19,902 bases of DNA, taken from Methanocorpusculum sp. GTDB taxonomy: Archaea > Halobacteriota > Methanomicrobia > Methanomicrobiales > Methanocorpusculaceae. The notes under the pieces are model-generated. The model saw only the letters and a program-made list of their open reading frames with translations, had not been told where the DNA came from and ran no database searches. Positions 1 to 9,348 of this stretch are shown piece after piece. The position numbers were made by a program, and so were the translations under genes. The DNA lies in contig DALTYD010000016.1 in the NCBI GenBank assembly GCA_029986255.1, positions 1 through 19,902 of the forward strand. Reading direction: 5' to 3'. Numbering within the stretch: the stretch's first letter is position 1; the number at the start of each line of letters is the position of its first letter.

Positions 1-2781
1 AGGCTTAAACGGCAATGCCATATATCCCTTTGGATGCACACGTAACTCAGCTGCAACAATATCAACCTGAAGAGCAGATTCCCTCTCCAAAAATTCTTGC
101 GCCGAACGGAGGATGTCAAACTCATTTACACCTTCCGCAATCGAGACAACAAGGCCTGGTGGAAGACTATGAACCAATTTCACCGTCTGTACTGTAGCAT
201 CCATAGCCTCTTGGCCCTTCATGCGTAGATCTGCATCAGCCATTACCACCTTCATCACATTGCGCTTATCCTCAGCACTAGCAACAATGTCAAACACCTT
301 ATACTTCCAGGCAGGAGCAACAAAGAGTGTCACTTTTTTTGCTTCAAACTGAACAAGTTTCAAGATTGATTGAATATCATCTACCGTTCTCCGAAGTAAT
401 TCTTCGGAAATCTCAATTTCCTCGTTTTTCAGAGCAGGATTAGAAACTGGCCACAATGCAAATGAAACAAGACCGTTATTCCCCGTCTCAGACCACAGTT
501 TTTCCGCCGTATAGGGGATGACTGGAGCCATTAGGCGAATCCACACAGAAACAACCTCGCGAAGGACCGCCGTACCAATTGAATTTTTCGGCAGTCGACG
601 ACGATACCAAGAAAGATCAGAAACAATACCATTGTATGCTTCCTGCAAAGCCAGTCTAGTCTGGAATGCTGAAAGCGCCTTGGTAGTGGCATCTATTCGA
701 TGCTGCAACCGAGAAAGCAACCAGGAATCAATTGGTGCAGACCCAGCCGCCGCAGAAGCTCCCAACACAATCTGCCACATGCGTTCGATCTGCTTTTTCA
801 CTGATAAAACAAGTTCATTTCTCCAATCAAAATCCTGCCAAGGTTCGGCACTACTCACCAAAAACATACGAACCGTATCCGCACCAAACTCATTTGCTGC
901 ATCCTCCAGTAGGAATACATTACCTTTCGATGATGACATTTTCATGCCATTCAGGAGTCCCATACCAAATACAACCATACCTTTTGGTTGAAGTTCATCT
1001 GGAAAAATTGCTCGATGATGGAATAACTGAAATGTCAGGTGATTTGAAATCAGATCCTTTGCACTGAACCTGTAATTATATGGATACCAGTACAGAAACT
1101 CCGCACGCAATTCCATTAATGTATCCATGTCAACAGGGAATGGATAATCAACCTCTTTTCCAAGGAAAATGTAATCAAACACTGCAGGTGTCAATTTCTC
1201 CGGATCAATCTTCAAAAGCTTATGAGCAATCGTGTAATACGACATATAAATCGTCGAATCGGATAGGGGTTCAAACAACCACTTTGGATCCCATGGTACA
1301 TGAGTCCCCAAACCCACACGACGAGTACATGGCCACTCTCTCAGCCAGTTAACCGTCCTCTCAAATTCTGCCCGAACTTCGGGGGGTATCAAGGATACAT
1401 TTGGCAATTGGGCATGAACTTGCTCCTTCCAGGATGGATCCGCATAATTCAAGAACCACTGATCATCAAGAATTTTCACATATACGCGATTGCCACAACG
1501 GCAAATAACACGCTTTTCGCTCATATCATGGAAAATAATGCTACCACGCGTATCAACAAAGTAACGTATCAAATCTTCACGAGCCTGACGAACGGATTTT
1601 CCTGCATGTTCACCACAGTTCGTATTCAGTTTACCTTTCGAAAATTCTGCCATGTACAGAGTCTGTGTTAGCTCCTCCATTCGAGGATCGTCCTGATGCA
1701 GAATTTTATTTTTTTCTACAATTTCCTGTGCGGGAATATTACCGAAGTGCGGAATTGTCACCAAAGGGATAGGTAAAATATCCATATATTTTCCCTGTTG
1801 CTGAAGATCACGGAGTGCAATATAATCAAAGGGGGCATGAGCTGGTACACTCATCACAATACCAGAACCCACATCCGGATCAACAAAAGAAGCCGGAAGG
1901 ATCGATAACGATGCACCAGAAATTGGATGTAAAACCACCTGATCCACAAGATCTACACCAGAGATAGTACCAATCTCCGTTACAGTATGTTTTTGCATCC
2001 TAAGCTTCACTGCAGCTTCCTGACTGATAATCCATTTTTTACCGTCAACCTCTGCTTTCAGATAGGTAATATCTGGATTTACCCACAAATTCGTTACACC
2101 AAATATTGTCTCAGGACGAAGGGTTGCCGTTGGGATAATAAATTCACCAAATGGATACATCACAAACACAAAGTGGACAATCTCTGCAAAATCCCCCTCC
2201 AACAAATCATGATCGCCAACTGGTTGATTGCAGTTTTGGCAGTATCTGACCGGATATTCACCTTGAATGATCTTTCCCTGATCATAAATGTGGGTATATT
2301 GCCACTCAACAAACTTGCTGTACTGAGGGAGGATTGTCGTAAACCGTCGACGCCAATCAATTGAGAGTCCAAGCTGTTTCATCACGCGCTCATACTCATC
2401 GGCAAAATAGTTTACAATCACAAGCGGATCAGAAAATGATTTAAGCGTCTCCTGAGGTACTCGATAAAGCCCACCATAGAGTTTGAGTGTCTTTTCATCA
2501 TTTTTTTCAATGCGCTTTGCAATACCAAGTACCGGCGCACCAGTAACATGGAATGCCATCGGAAACAGTACCTGCCTCCCTCGCATCCTCCAAAACCGTG
2601 CAATCACATCTGGAACAATATAGGTTCTACCGTGACCAACGTGCATTGCGCCGCTAGGATAGGGATAGGCAACGTTGATATAGAACTTTTCCTTATCATA
2701 TGCAGGATCCGACTCAAAAGCAGAAAGCCACATTTTTCGGATTTCCGGTTCAATTTCACTCAGGATGAACTCTTTTGTCAA
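1..2781 (-). CDS. leuS: Leucyl-tRNA synthetase (3' end outside window)
   Basis: Charges tRNA-Leu with leucine in the cytoplasm; class I aminoacyl-tRNA synthetase. The frame is open for 927 codons from a TTG start and leaves the window without a stop, so only the extreme C-terminus is missing (archaeal LeuRS is usually somewhat over 900 residues). Visible signatures: YPYPSGAMHVGH with the HIGH-type motif HVGH at residues 47-50; FPMAFHVTG shortly after; and the KMSKS-type loop KMSSSKGN at 614-621, here KMSSS. The large connective/editing insertion between them is present. The start is TTG at 2781 because the frame before it shows no good ATG, a GGTGG ribosome-binding sequence lies just upstream, and the first family-like residues (EIEPEIRKMW) follow at once. 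An in-frame GTG three codons upstream is the alternative. The gene begins 29 bases after the stop of the PIN-ATPase gene on the same strand, so the two are probably co-transcribed. No frameshift or lost motif was seen. Confidence 0.96.
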   Translation of the reverse strand, partial: MTKEFILSEIEPEIRKMWLSAFESDPAYDKEKFYINVAYPYPSGAMHVGHGRTYIVPDVIARFWRMRGRQVLFPMAFHVTGAPVLGIAKRIEKNDEKTLKLYGGLYRVPQETLKSFSDPLVIVNYFADEYERVMKQLGLSIDWRRRFTTILPQYSKFVEWQYTHIYDQGKIIQGEYPVRYCQNCNQPVGDHDLLEGDFAEIVHFVFVMYPFGEFIIPTATLRPETIFGVTNLWVNPDITYLKAEVDGKKWIISQEAAVKLRMQKHTVTEIGTISGVDLVDQVVLHPISGASLSILPASFVDPDVGSGIVMSVPAHAPFDYIALRDLQQQGKYMDILPIPLVTIPHFGNIPAQEIVEKNKILHQDDPRMEELTQTLYMAEFSKGKLNTNCGEHAGKSVRQAREDLIRYFVDTRGSIIFHDMSEKRVICRCGNRVYVKILDDQWFLNYADPSWKEQVHAQLPNVSLIPPEVRAEFERTVNWLREWPCTRRVGLGTHVPWDPKWLFEPLSDSTIYMSYYTIAHKLLKIDPEKLTPAVFDYIFLGKEVDYPFPVDMDTLMELRAEFLYWYPYNYRFSAKDLISNHLTFQLFHHRAIFPDELQPKGMVVFGMGLLNGMKMSSSKGNVFLLEDAANEFGADTVRMFLVSSAEPWQDFDWRNELVLSVKKQIERMWQIVLGASAAAGSAPIDSWLLSRLQHRIDATTKALSAFQTRLALQEAYNGIVSDLSWYRRRLPKNSIGTAVLREVVSVWIRLMAPVIPYTAEKLWSETGNNGLVSFALWPVSNPALKNEEIEISEELLRRTVDDIQSILKLVQFEAKKVTLFVAPAWKYKVFDIVASAEDKRNVMKVVMADADLRMKGQEAMDATVQTVKLVHSLPPGLVVSIAEGVNEFDILRSAQEFLERESALQVDIVAAELRVHPKGYMALPFKP

Positions 2782-2810
2782 ATAGACCACCGTATGAAAA
2801 CATTGTATTA

Positions 2811-4811
2811 TTAGTCCACAGGACGAATTTTCAGATCTTCGCCGGCGCTATAACGGCGAATCATCTCCATTGCAATGCTGCTATTTCGAGCAAGGTGAAT
2901 TTCACCATGAGAATCAACCGTTGCAGTAAACAGATATTCTTTACCAGAAAAGATATCAACAATCTTATTACTGTATTCAGGGCAGATAAGTGAGAGTTGT
3001 TTTTTTTCACTTCTGATCTTAAAGGTCGTGGTTGAATCAATTCCTACAGGTACTGTAGAGAGTTCGCGCTCCGATAGATCACTAAGTGGGCGGACGTCAA
3101 TACCAACACCTACTTTGCTGACGACCGATGAAATATTCTTGCCAGCTTTGCCTATAGCCGCTGGAACATCTGCATCATCAATGTAGACCGCAGCTTTTGT
3201 ATCATTGATCATTCTAACAATGATTTCACCTTCGGTAAAACGACAAATTTCTTTCTGGATCTCTTTTTCTATGGCTAACCATGCTGGGTTATCCTCTGTA
3301 ACCTCATAGGTAGGCATAGCATGAATCGAGGGAGAGATGTGGAAAGCATCCTCATCACTAGCGATATTTCCATCAATGGATGGAAACAATGCTGAAACAG
3401 AGGTATCCTCGACGAGCTCAACAGACGATGACTGCAATGGTTCACCAGGAGAAAGGCATTCACCAGAAGTGACGATAATTTCGTTTTCATAACGAAATGC
3501 TTCTGCAACAACCGCATTAGTAACAATACTTGTGAACTGTACAATTGGCCTTATCAGGGGATTACCGATTTTTTCAAGAGAAGAGGGAACGCCAAAAATA
3601 GTATGGACATTGCACAAATCAGCAATATTGCCATTTTTGATAAGGACGACTGTTGCAATAATCTGAGGGATGAGATTGAGATCAACAAGGCTGGTAAGTC
3701 TGATCAAGGCATCCGACACAGAACACGCGTGTAAACCACCTATGACCCGAATACCTGAAAGACGGAGATTTGCAAAGACTGCAAGTTCCTCGTATCTACG
3801 CATCTCATCAAAAACCACGTAATCAGGTCGAAGTAAAGTAAGTACCTCACCTGTGACAGAGATATTACCATCAAGAGAGGGGTACTGAGTGATCTTGTCC
3901 GAAACCATGAGACCACGAAGAGATCCAATGGTTTTAACAATGTAATTTTCTGCAGAAAGATAAGTCGCAATGTTCTGCTCAAGAGTTGACTTACCAGATC
4001 CAGGTGGACCAACAATGAGCATGCCACCGTTATCGATCAGCAATCGTTCTTTGAGTGTAATAGCATAGTTGTATGAATCAAAGGAGACGTCGCGAATTGG
4101 TCGAACAATGGTTATTTCAATACCATCCGAGAACGGTGGACGGGTAATTGTAATGCGCATAGATCCAATTTGAGAGACAGTCACACCCGGCATTTCAATC
4201 TCGACAGATCCATCAGGATGACGTTTAGCACGTTCGAGACATTCCTGGGAGATTGCTCGCAACTCATATTCAGATAAGGGAGTTTCGCGAATTTGGACTA
4301 GTTTAGATTCACAAATAGTTCCTTTGCGAGCATAAGGAGGTACACGTTCTTTGAGATATACTGCAAGAGTGTTTTCATCGAAGAATGTGTCAATTAGTAA
4401 CGGGGAAAAATTATCCGAGATTTCTGATTTGAGAAAAACAACGCAGAGTCCTTTTGCACGTGCAACCTCAGCCTGGACGTGGTCGCTGGTCAGAAACGTT
4501 GCATTGTGAGCAATAGCAACCTCTCGAATCATGCTGTCAATCTCTCCACCACCAGCAAGTTTAACCTGTTCAAGCTTTGGACGTGACCCCACATATTCAA
4601 GATGGATGAGACCTTCATCCATCATTTTGCAAAGCTTCTGTAGTTCTGCAAGGCCAGAAAAACCTATTTCTCTTCCTTGATTTGCTTGTGCTTCAAGTTC
4701 GGCGAAGACGGCTTCGGGTATAATTATCGTGGCGCCATGATATTCACCCTGTTCTATGAGGGCAGTGACGCGACCGTCAATAACAACGCTAGTATCCGGT
4801 ACAAGTATCAT
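2811..4811 (-). CDS. PIN domain-ATPase-KH domain protein (PilT/VapC-type ATPase, COG1855-like)
   Basis: A 666-residue three-part protein. Residues 1-145 form a PIN nuclease-like domain: VPDTSVVIDG with D6 and D12, acidic E38/E40, the E90-I91-D92 pair, and LTSD ending in D110, as expected for a metal-dependent RNase fold. Residues 230-430 are a secretion-ATPase-like domain with Walker A GPPGSGKST (268-276), an acidic VVFDEMRR stretch (332-339) and a GGLHA box (358-362). Residues 528-575 resemble a KH RNA-binding domain with GKAG (554-557). The architecture is widespread in euryarchaea; its exact role is unknown, but PIN plus KH points to RNA processing powered by ATP. No signal peptide or membrane segment is visible, so it is probably cytoplasmic. 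The ATG at 4811 is preceded by a weak GGTAG sequence. It is first in a likely unit with leuS. The family call is strong; the cellular function is inference. Confidence 0.9.
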   Translation of the reverse strand: MILVPDTSVVIDGRVTALIEQGEYHGATIIIPEAVFAELEAQANQGREIGFSGLAELQKLCKMMDEGLIHLEYVGSRPKLEQVKLAGGGEIDSMIREVAIAHNATFLTSDHVQAEVARAKGLCVVFLKSEISDNFSPLLIDTFFDENTLAVYLKERVPPYARKGTICESKLVQIRETPLSEYELRAISQECLERAKRHPDGSVEIEMPGVTVSQIGSMRITITRPPFSDGIEITIVRPIRDVSFDSYNYAITLKERLLIDNGGMLIVGPPGSGKSTLEQNIATYLSAENYIVKTIGSLRGLMVSDKITQYPSLDGNISVTGEVLTLLRPDYVVFDEMRRYEELAVFANLRLSGIRVIGGLHACSVSDALIRLTSLVDLNLIPQIIATVVLIKNGNIADLCNVHTIFGVPSSLEKIGNPLIRPIVQFTSIVTNAVVAEAFRYENEIIVTSGECLSPGEPLQSSSVELVEDTSVSALFPSIDGNIASDEDAFHISPSIHAMPTYEVTEDNPAWLAIEKEIQKEICRFTEGEIIVRMINDTKAAVYIDDADVPAAIGKAGKNISSVVSKVGVGIDVRPLSDLSERELSTVPVGIDSTTTFKIRSEKKQLSLICPEYSNKIVDIFSGKEYLFTATVDSHGEIHLARNSSIAMEMIRRYSAGEDLKIRPVD

Positions 4812-5318
4812 AAAAAATCTACCATTATGTATGGGTTGCCGATATCTTATTAGATCTACTGTATTTTGAGATAAATTCTAGGGGAATGGAGATAGCCTTA
4901 TCATTGATAATATAAAAAGGAAGACTTTGCTTTTGCATCGCTGTAGGCAAACTGGAGAATACTATAAATTAAATTGATGGTTTCACATGATCACAATATC
5001 AAGAAAGAGATAGAATAGATGTGAATGAGGCAAAGATTCGTCTATAAATTGCATAGATGTGCATAGATGGAAGAAGAAAAGAGAGGAGAGGGAAGAGGGG
5101 TACTATGAAGACACAATGAGTAGTCTTTTTGTAAGAAACGCTTCTTAAAAAATCAGGGATAATCAAACACGAGAGGAGTTTAGGATGGCTTGTATATTGA
5201 AACGCAAACAATGTAGTAGAACTTAGAGTTATATCTTTGCTTCTCAAATCGATGCAGTATTATGAGTCATCTAAATTATTCACACTTTTTTTTAAATAAA
5301 AGATACTAATATAATACT
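4812..5318. other. Divergent intergenic region between the PIN-ATPase gene and cfbA
   Basis: About 500 bases of AT-rich DNA with no convincing gene. It should hold promoters for both divergent units. Visible structure: ATAGATG occurs at 5015, 5053 and 5063, the last two as adjacent 10-base copies of GCATAGATG (5051 and 5061). An uninterrupted purine run follows at 5069-5100. An 82-codon open frame on the minus strand (4999-5247) has low-complexity composition and resembles nothing I recognise. Confidence 0.6.
5290..5300 (+). promoter_or_regulatory. TATA box for cfbA; probably leaderless transcript
   Basis: TTTAAATAAA lies about 22-28 bases before the cfbA ATG. Archaeal transcription starts about 25 bases downstream of the TATA centre, which falls at or within a few bases of the ATG. 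No Shine-Dalgarno sequence is visible in the intervening bases, so translation from a leaderless message fits best. The upstream B-recognition element is not obvious. Confidence 0.6.
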
Positions 5319-5726
5319 ATGAGCAAAAAGGGTCTTCTACTTGTTGGACATGGAAGTAGACTGCAGTACAATAAAGAATTGATCATCACCACTGCACAGA
5401 TGATGGCTGAAAAAACAGAAGAATATCTGATAAAATCCTGTTTTATGGAAAACAGCACCCCCACTGTTCCAGAAGGTCTTGATGCAATGCGCAAGGAAGA
5501 TTTAAATTTGTTGGTTGTTGTACCGCTGTTCCTTGCAAAAGGTATTCATGTGCTTCGTGATATTCCAGCACTACTTGGTCTAGATAGTGGATCCAACCGC
5601 GGTGTATTCACACTATCAAACGGAAGTGAAATACCTGTCGTCTATGCAGAACCAATCGGCATTGATCCGCTGTTAGCGGAGCTAATGCTCAAAAACGCAG
5701 AAAAAGCATTAGACACCAACCTCTGA
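5319..5726 (+). CDS. cfbA: Sirohydrochlorin nickelochelatase CfbA
   Basis: First committed enzyme of coenzyme F430 synthesis: it inserts Ni(II) into sirohydrochlorin in the cytoplasm. The 135-residue size matches the small homodimeric archaeal CbiX-S/CfbA type. The N-terminal VGHGSR motif carries H11 and the sequence LAKGIHVLRDIP carries H77; these are the two metal-handling histidines expected for the family. A histidine-rich loop found in some CbiX-S proteins is not present. The ATG at 5319 follows a TATA box at leaderless spacing. It is the first gene of a four-gene cluster; cfbE starts 10 bases after its stop. A cobalt chelatase role (CbiX) is possible in vitro for this family, but the neighbours point to F430. 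Confidence 0.93.
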   Translation: MSKKGLLLVGHGSRLQYNKELIITTAQMMAEKTEEYLIKSCFMENSTPTVPEGLDAMRKEDLNLLVVVPLFLAKGIHVLRDIPALLGLDSGSNRGVFTLSNGSEIPVVYAEPIGIDPLLAELMLKNAEKALDTNL

Positions 5727-5736
5727 ATTTGATTAT

Positions 5737-6921
5737 ATGCGACTACTTGTTCTTGATACAATCCATGGTGGCAAAGACATTGCTAAAGCGTTGCAGATGC
5801 GTGGCAATATTGTAGATGCCATTGACGTATATAGAGGAACATGGATCCCTGAAAAAATAGTATCCTCATGCAACTATGATCTTGTTATAGCCCCAGTACA
5901 CCTGCATCCCTCATATCCACTACTGAAAAAAGCACCTGTAAAAACACATCACGAAATAGTACGCGAACTGATAACCCCTCCACGTATCTCAATTGAGATC
6001 ACCGGAGCACGCGGCAAAACAACAACAGCATTTGCACTAGCTCACCTGATGAATGAAATCGGAAAGGGAATTCTGCATACGAGCAACGGGACGTTCCAGA
6101 TGCCAGAAGCAAAATTTTTGTGGAAAAAGAGTATTACACCAGCATCGGTGATAGCAGCAAGTACCATCGCTCAGAAAAATGGGAATATCTGGCTGATTGC
6201 GGAGGAATCCATTGGAGTTGTAGGATTTGGAACACTGGGGATTCTAACTTCATCTAGGGATTATACCATTGCAGGAGGTACAAAAAGTGCACTTCAGGAA
6301 AAGTACAGAAGTCTTTCAGCATGCAGTACAGTGTTAGTTCCACGTGGGATACCTCTCCAAAATAATAACTGGTATGTTATCGAAGATCTGGTAAGTGTTA
6401 CGGATGAGATACTCTTCTTTGATGGAGGTAGAATAACCAATCCACTCCTAACTCTACCAGGATATAAGACTGCATTATCAGCTGCCGCGGCAGCCGGCGT
6501 ACTACTTGGACTGAATGTGGAAAAGCTTGCAGAATTTTCCGCACCTGCTGGACGGATGTCTCTTTCCAATAAAAATGGTGTCCCATTACTCGACAATGCA
6601 AACAGTGGAACAAACGCCGATAATACGATTGAAGCCGCAGCATATCTGCGCAAAATGTACCCAAATAGACCGCTAGTATTGGTAATAGGAATGGAGTACC
6701 ATGCAGTCTGTGAAGGATTTCCATTATCTGAGATACATCGAGCAATTTCGGCGATCAAACCAGCACATTGTGTGATCATTGCAGGAGCAAGCACCGATTT
6801 CTGTCAATTTCAAGAAATAGAGAGAGTCTACACAACCCTTGCAGAAGCATCTGACATAGCGATTGACCTTGCCAAAAAAATCGAGGGCTCTGTTCTAATC
6901 GCAGCAAAAACATGGAGATAA
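5737..6921 (+). CDS. cfbE: Coenzyme F430 synthetase CfbE (Mur ligase-like)
   Basis: Catalyses the last step of F430 formation: ATP-dependent closure of the carbocyclic ring of seco-F430. The 394-residue protein has a short N-terminal extension, then the Mur-ligase P-loop GARGKTTTAF (90-99, Lys94), the acidic EES of the central domain (156-158), PAGRMS (270-275) and DNANSGTN (286-293), which matches the start of the C-terminal Mur domain. No membrane segments are seen, so it is cytoplasmic. It lies 10 bases after cfbA and 1 base before cfbD, so it is almost certainly in the same operon. The Shine-Dalgarno sequence before the ATG is weak. Peptidoglycan-type Mur ligases are the paralogous alternative, but the gene context and the lack of other murein-like genes support CfbE. 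Confidence 0.93.
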   Translation: MRLLVLDTIHGGKDIAKALQMRGNIVDAIDVYRGTWIPEKIVSSCNYDLVIAPVHLHPSYPLLKKAPVKTHHEIVRELITPPRISIEITGARGKTTTAFALAHLMNEIGKGILHTSNGTFQMPEAKFLWKKSITPASVIAASTIAQKNGNIWLIAEESIGVVGFGTLGILTSSRDYTIAGGTKSALQEKYRSLSACSTVLVPRGIPLQNNNWYVIEDLVSVTDEILFFDGGRITNPLLTLPGYKTALSAAAAAGVLLGLNVEKLAEFSAPAGRMSLSNKNGVPLLDNANSGTNADNTIEAAAYLRKMYPNRPLVLVIGMEYHAVCEGFPLSEIHRAISAIKPAHCVIIAGASTDFCQFQEIERVYTTLAEASDIAIDLAKKIEGSVLIAAKTWR

Positions 6922-6922
6922 C

Positions 6923-7993
6923 ATGACGATGAAATATGTTCAACCTCGCCCGAGTTCGATTGTTGCAGCACTGTACACGTTACGAGATTTAGGCGTTGAT
7001 CTGGCTATCCTGCATGGCCCATCAGGATGTTCATTTAAGCATGCCAGACTCCTCGAAGAAGAAGGCGTGCGCGTTCTGACGACATCACTTGGTGACGAAG
7101 AGTTCATCTTTGGAGGACAAAAACCTCTGGAAGATGTACTTAGGTATGCTGAAAAAGAGTTTACACCAAAAAAGATTGCAGTTGTAGGGACCTGCGCCTC
7201 AATGATAATCGGAGAAGATATGAACACAGCAATTAAAACATCTAGCATTTCCACTCCGACGATTGCGGTGGATATCCATGCTGGATTCCATGAAAACATT
7301 GACGGGGTGATCGCCGTTCTGGAGCCTGCAGCCGCCGTAGGATGGATCAGTTCAAGCGAACTTGCAAGACAACGGCGAGTACTTGCAGCTGCAAATGCTA
7401 TAGAACATCAACGCGGCGCAGCTTGTAAAACATATATTACACCATCTCGGGGAGATTTGAAGCATGTCGCTGCAGCAAAATTACTTGCACTTGCAAGAGC
7501 AGGTAAACGAGGCATTGCAATTATGAATGCAAAGAAAGAAACCGCATACATGTTTGCAGATGAACTTATCGCACTACACGATGTCGCCCCCAATGCGCGT
7601 ATTGAATACCTGGCTAATTTAGAAGAACGTGGTCTCCCAAAAGTTAGGAGGGATGCAGCATCAATTTTTGAACAGATGCAAGAACGGGGAGTGAAACCAT
7701 TACTTTGTGGTGCGTTGGATGAATATGGAGAAAATGGGAAAGCAATTGCAGAAAAGATTGCTGAAGTTCATCCCGATTTTATATTGTTGGTGGGCGTTCC
7801 ACATGCGATTGTACCCGAAGTTCTCACAAACATTACCGTGTTCTCAGTCACAAATGGGCCAAGGCAAGTAATACCCCTAAAAGAGCAAGGACACACTCAT
7901 GTTATGGTTGAGATTGATCTTCATCCAAAGACACTAGGGGTTCACACAATTGTGGAGAGTGAATTCGGAGCGACTTTGCGGAGCATGGCATGA
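6923..7993 (+). CDS. cfbD: Ni-sirohydrochlorin a,c-diamide reductive cyclase, catalytic subunit CfbD
   Basis: Nitrogenase-like (NifD-related) component that, with its reductase CfbC, reduces and cyclises Ni-sirohydrochlorin a,c-diamide to seco-F430 using low-potential electrons and ATP. The 356-residue protein shows HGPSGCSFKHARLLEE with Cys36 and VVGTCASMIIGED with Cys91, the likely [4Fe-4S] ligands, and later LLCGALDEYGENG, typical of this short family. The cfbE stop and this ATG are separated by a single base; an in-frame second ATG two codons on (MKYVQPRP) is an alternative start. Its stop overlaps the cfbB start by four bases (ATGA), suggesting coupled translation. CfbC, the NifH-like partner, is not encoded anywhere in the window. 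Confidence 0.93.
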   Translation: MTMKYVQPRPSSIVAALYTLRDLGVDLAILHGPSGCSFKHARLLEEEGVRVLTTSLGDEEFIFGGQKPLEDVLRYAEKEFTPKKIAVVGTCASMIIGEDMNTAIKTSSISTPTIAVDIHAGFHENIDGVIAVLEPAAAVGWISSSELARQRRVLAAANAIEHQRGAACKTYITPSRGDLKHVAAAKLLALARAGKRGIAIMNAKKETAYMFADELIALHDVAPNARIEYLANLEERGLPKVRRDAASIFEQMQERGVKPLLCGALDEYGENGKAIAEKIAEVHPDFILLVGVPHAIVPEVLTNITVFSVTNGPRQVIPLKEQGHTHVMVEIDLHPKTLGVHTIVESEFGATLRSMA

Positions 7994-9348
7994 GATCATT
8001 TTTAATCTCAGGCGATCGATCAGGATCAGGAAAGACGAGTGTGACGCTAGCCATTGCTGGCCTACTTGCAGAAGAATCGATAGTGCAGGCCTACAAGGTT
8101 GCAATGGACTATATAGATACGTCGTATCTTGCAGGAGTCACAGGAAGACCAGCATATAATCTTGATACATTTGTACAGACAACAGAAGAAACGAAAGGCC
8201 TATTTTGCTATGGATCTCTAGGTGCGGAATATGGAATTGTGGAAGGCGTCAGAGGACTATATGAAGGCATAGATGCTCTGACTGATATCGGAAGTACAGC
8301 GTCAGTTGCAAAGATGTTTGATCTTCCAGTGATTCTGGTGATCAATGCGCAAAGTATTACGCGAAGCGTTGCAGCGTTGGTGAAGGGATTTGCAGCGTTT
8401 GATCCGGATATCCGAATTGAAGGTGTAATTCTAAATAAGGTGAGAGGAGAACAACATATTGGAAAAGCAACAAAAGCAATCGAACATTACTGTGGAATTC
8501 CAGTTCTTGGAGCAATTCCACGAAAACAGGAAATGGAACTCACAATGCGGCATCTAGGACTAGTCCCCTATCGTGAAATATCAAATAATGTTAAATTTCA
8601 TGACAAAATATCTTTTATTACGAATGTAATCAGAGATTATGTGGACATTGATCGAATTCGTGAGATAACAGAAGAGAGAACGCCAACCCCAAATGAAGTA
8701 AGTGAATTGCTAAATGAACAACAAGAACCAACTATGCGAATTGCAATTGCATACGACGAAGCATTTAATTTTTATTATGGAGAGTTAGAAGCAGTGCTTC
8801 GAAGGCTTGGTGCAGAAGTTGAACACTTCAGTCCAATACACGATCGACTTCCAGATGCAGATGGGTATGTATTTGGAGGTGGGTATCCAGAACTATTTTT
8901 AGAGAGATTGGAACGAAATGATACAATGCGAGAAGCTGTGCGTGAAACAGCTGAGAATAATGTTCCAATCTATGCAGAATGTGGTGGACTGATATATTTG
9001 ACACGTTCACTTACACTTGAACAGGGATGGCAAGGAAGTGACAAACGTATTTCCTGTGATATGTGTGGAGTATTTGCAGGAGATACCCAAATACCAGTAC
9101 GAAAAGAGCTTGGATATGTAGTCGGGACCGCTTATCTTCCAAATAATGAATGTATGTTTAGGGGACATGAATTCCATTACAGTGGTATTATGATGGATCC
9201 AGAGATACATTACGCATACCGACTATCCCGAGGAACCGGTATTTCCAATGGACAGGATGGGGCACTTGTGCACAAAACACTAGGAGCGTACACACATTTG
9301 ATGCCTGTAGCATCACGGAAACTACTGAAGAATTTCTTCGGACTGTGA
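7990..9348 (+). CDS. cfbB: Ni-sirohydrochlorin a,c-diamide synthase CfbB
   Basis: ATP- and glutamine-dependent amidation of the a and c acetate groups of Ni-sirohydrochlorin, the second step of F430 synthesis. The 452-residue protein has the two domains of the CobB/CbiA family. The N-terminal dethiobiotin-synthetase-like ATPase has P-loop SGDRSGSGKTS (7-17, Lys15), a MDYIDTSYLAGVTGRPAYN substrate region and EGVRGLYEG. The C-terminal class I-type glutamine amidotransferase has the nucleophile Cys331 in YAECGGLIYL, a GHEFHYSG segment, and the late GAYTHLMP with His436. It overlaps cfbD by four bases and ends the cluster. A cobyrinate diamide synthase (CbiA) is the close alternative; the operon decides for CfbB. 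Confidence 0.93.
   Translation: MRSFLISGDRSGSGKTSVTLAIAGLLAEESIVQAYKVAMDYIDTSYLAGVTGRPAYNLDTFVQTTEETKGLFCYGSLGAEYGIVEGVRGLYEGIDALTDIGSTASVAKMFDLPVILVINAQSITRSVAALVKGFAAFDPDIRIEGVILNKVRGEQHIGKATKAIEHYCGIPVLGAIPRKQEMELTMRHLGLVPYREISNNVKFHDKISFITNVIRDYVDIDRIREITEERTPTPNEVSELLNEQQEPTMRIAIAYDEAFNFYYGELEAVLRRLGAEVEHFSPIHDRLPDADGYVFGGGYPELFLERLERNDTMREAVRETAENNVPIYAECGGLIYLTRSLTLEQGWQGSDKRISCDMCGVFAGDTQIPVRKELGYVVGTAYLPNNECMFRGHEFHYSGIMMDPEIHYAYRLSRGTGISNGQDGALVHKTLGAYTHLMPVASRKLLKNFFGL

Noticed and set aside
4999..5247. 82-codon frame on the minus strand in the cfbA upstream region
   Set aside because: Low-complexity composition created by the complement of the purine run, no Shine-Dalgarno sequence, no recognisable motif.
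6294..6794. Long minus-strand frames inside cfbE and cfbD
   Set aside because: They are antisense shadows of well-recognised genes and carry no family motif.
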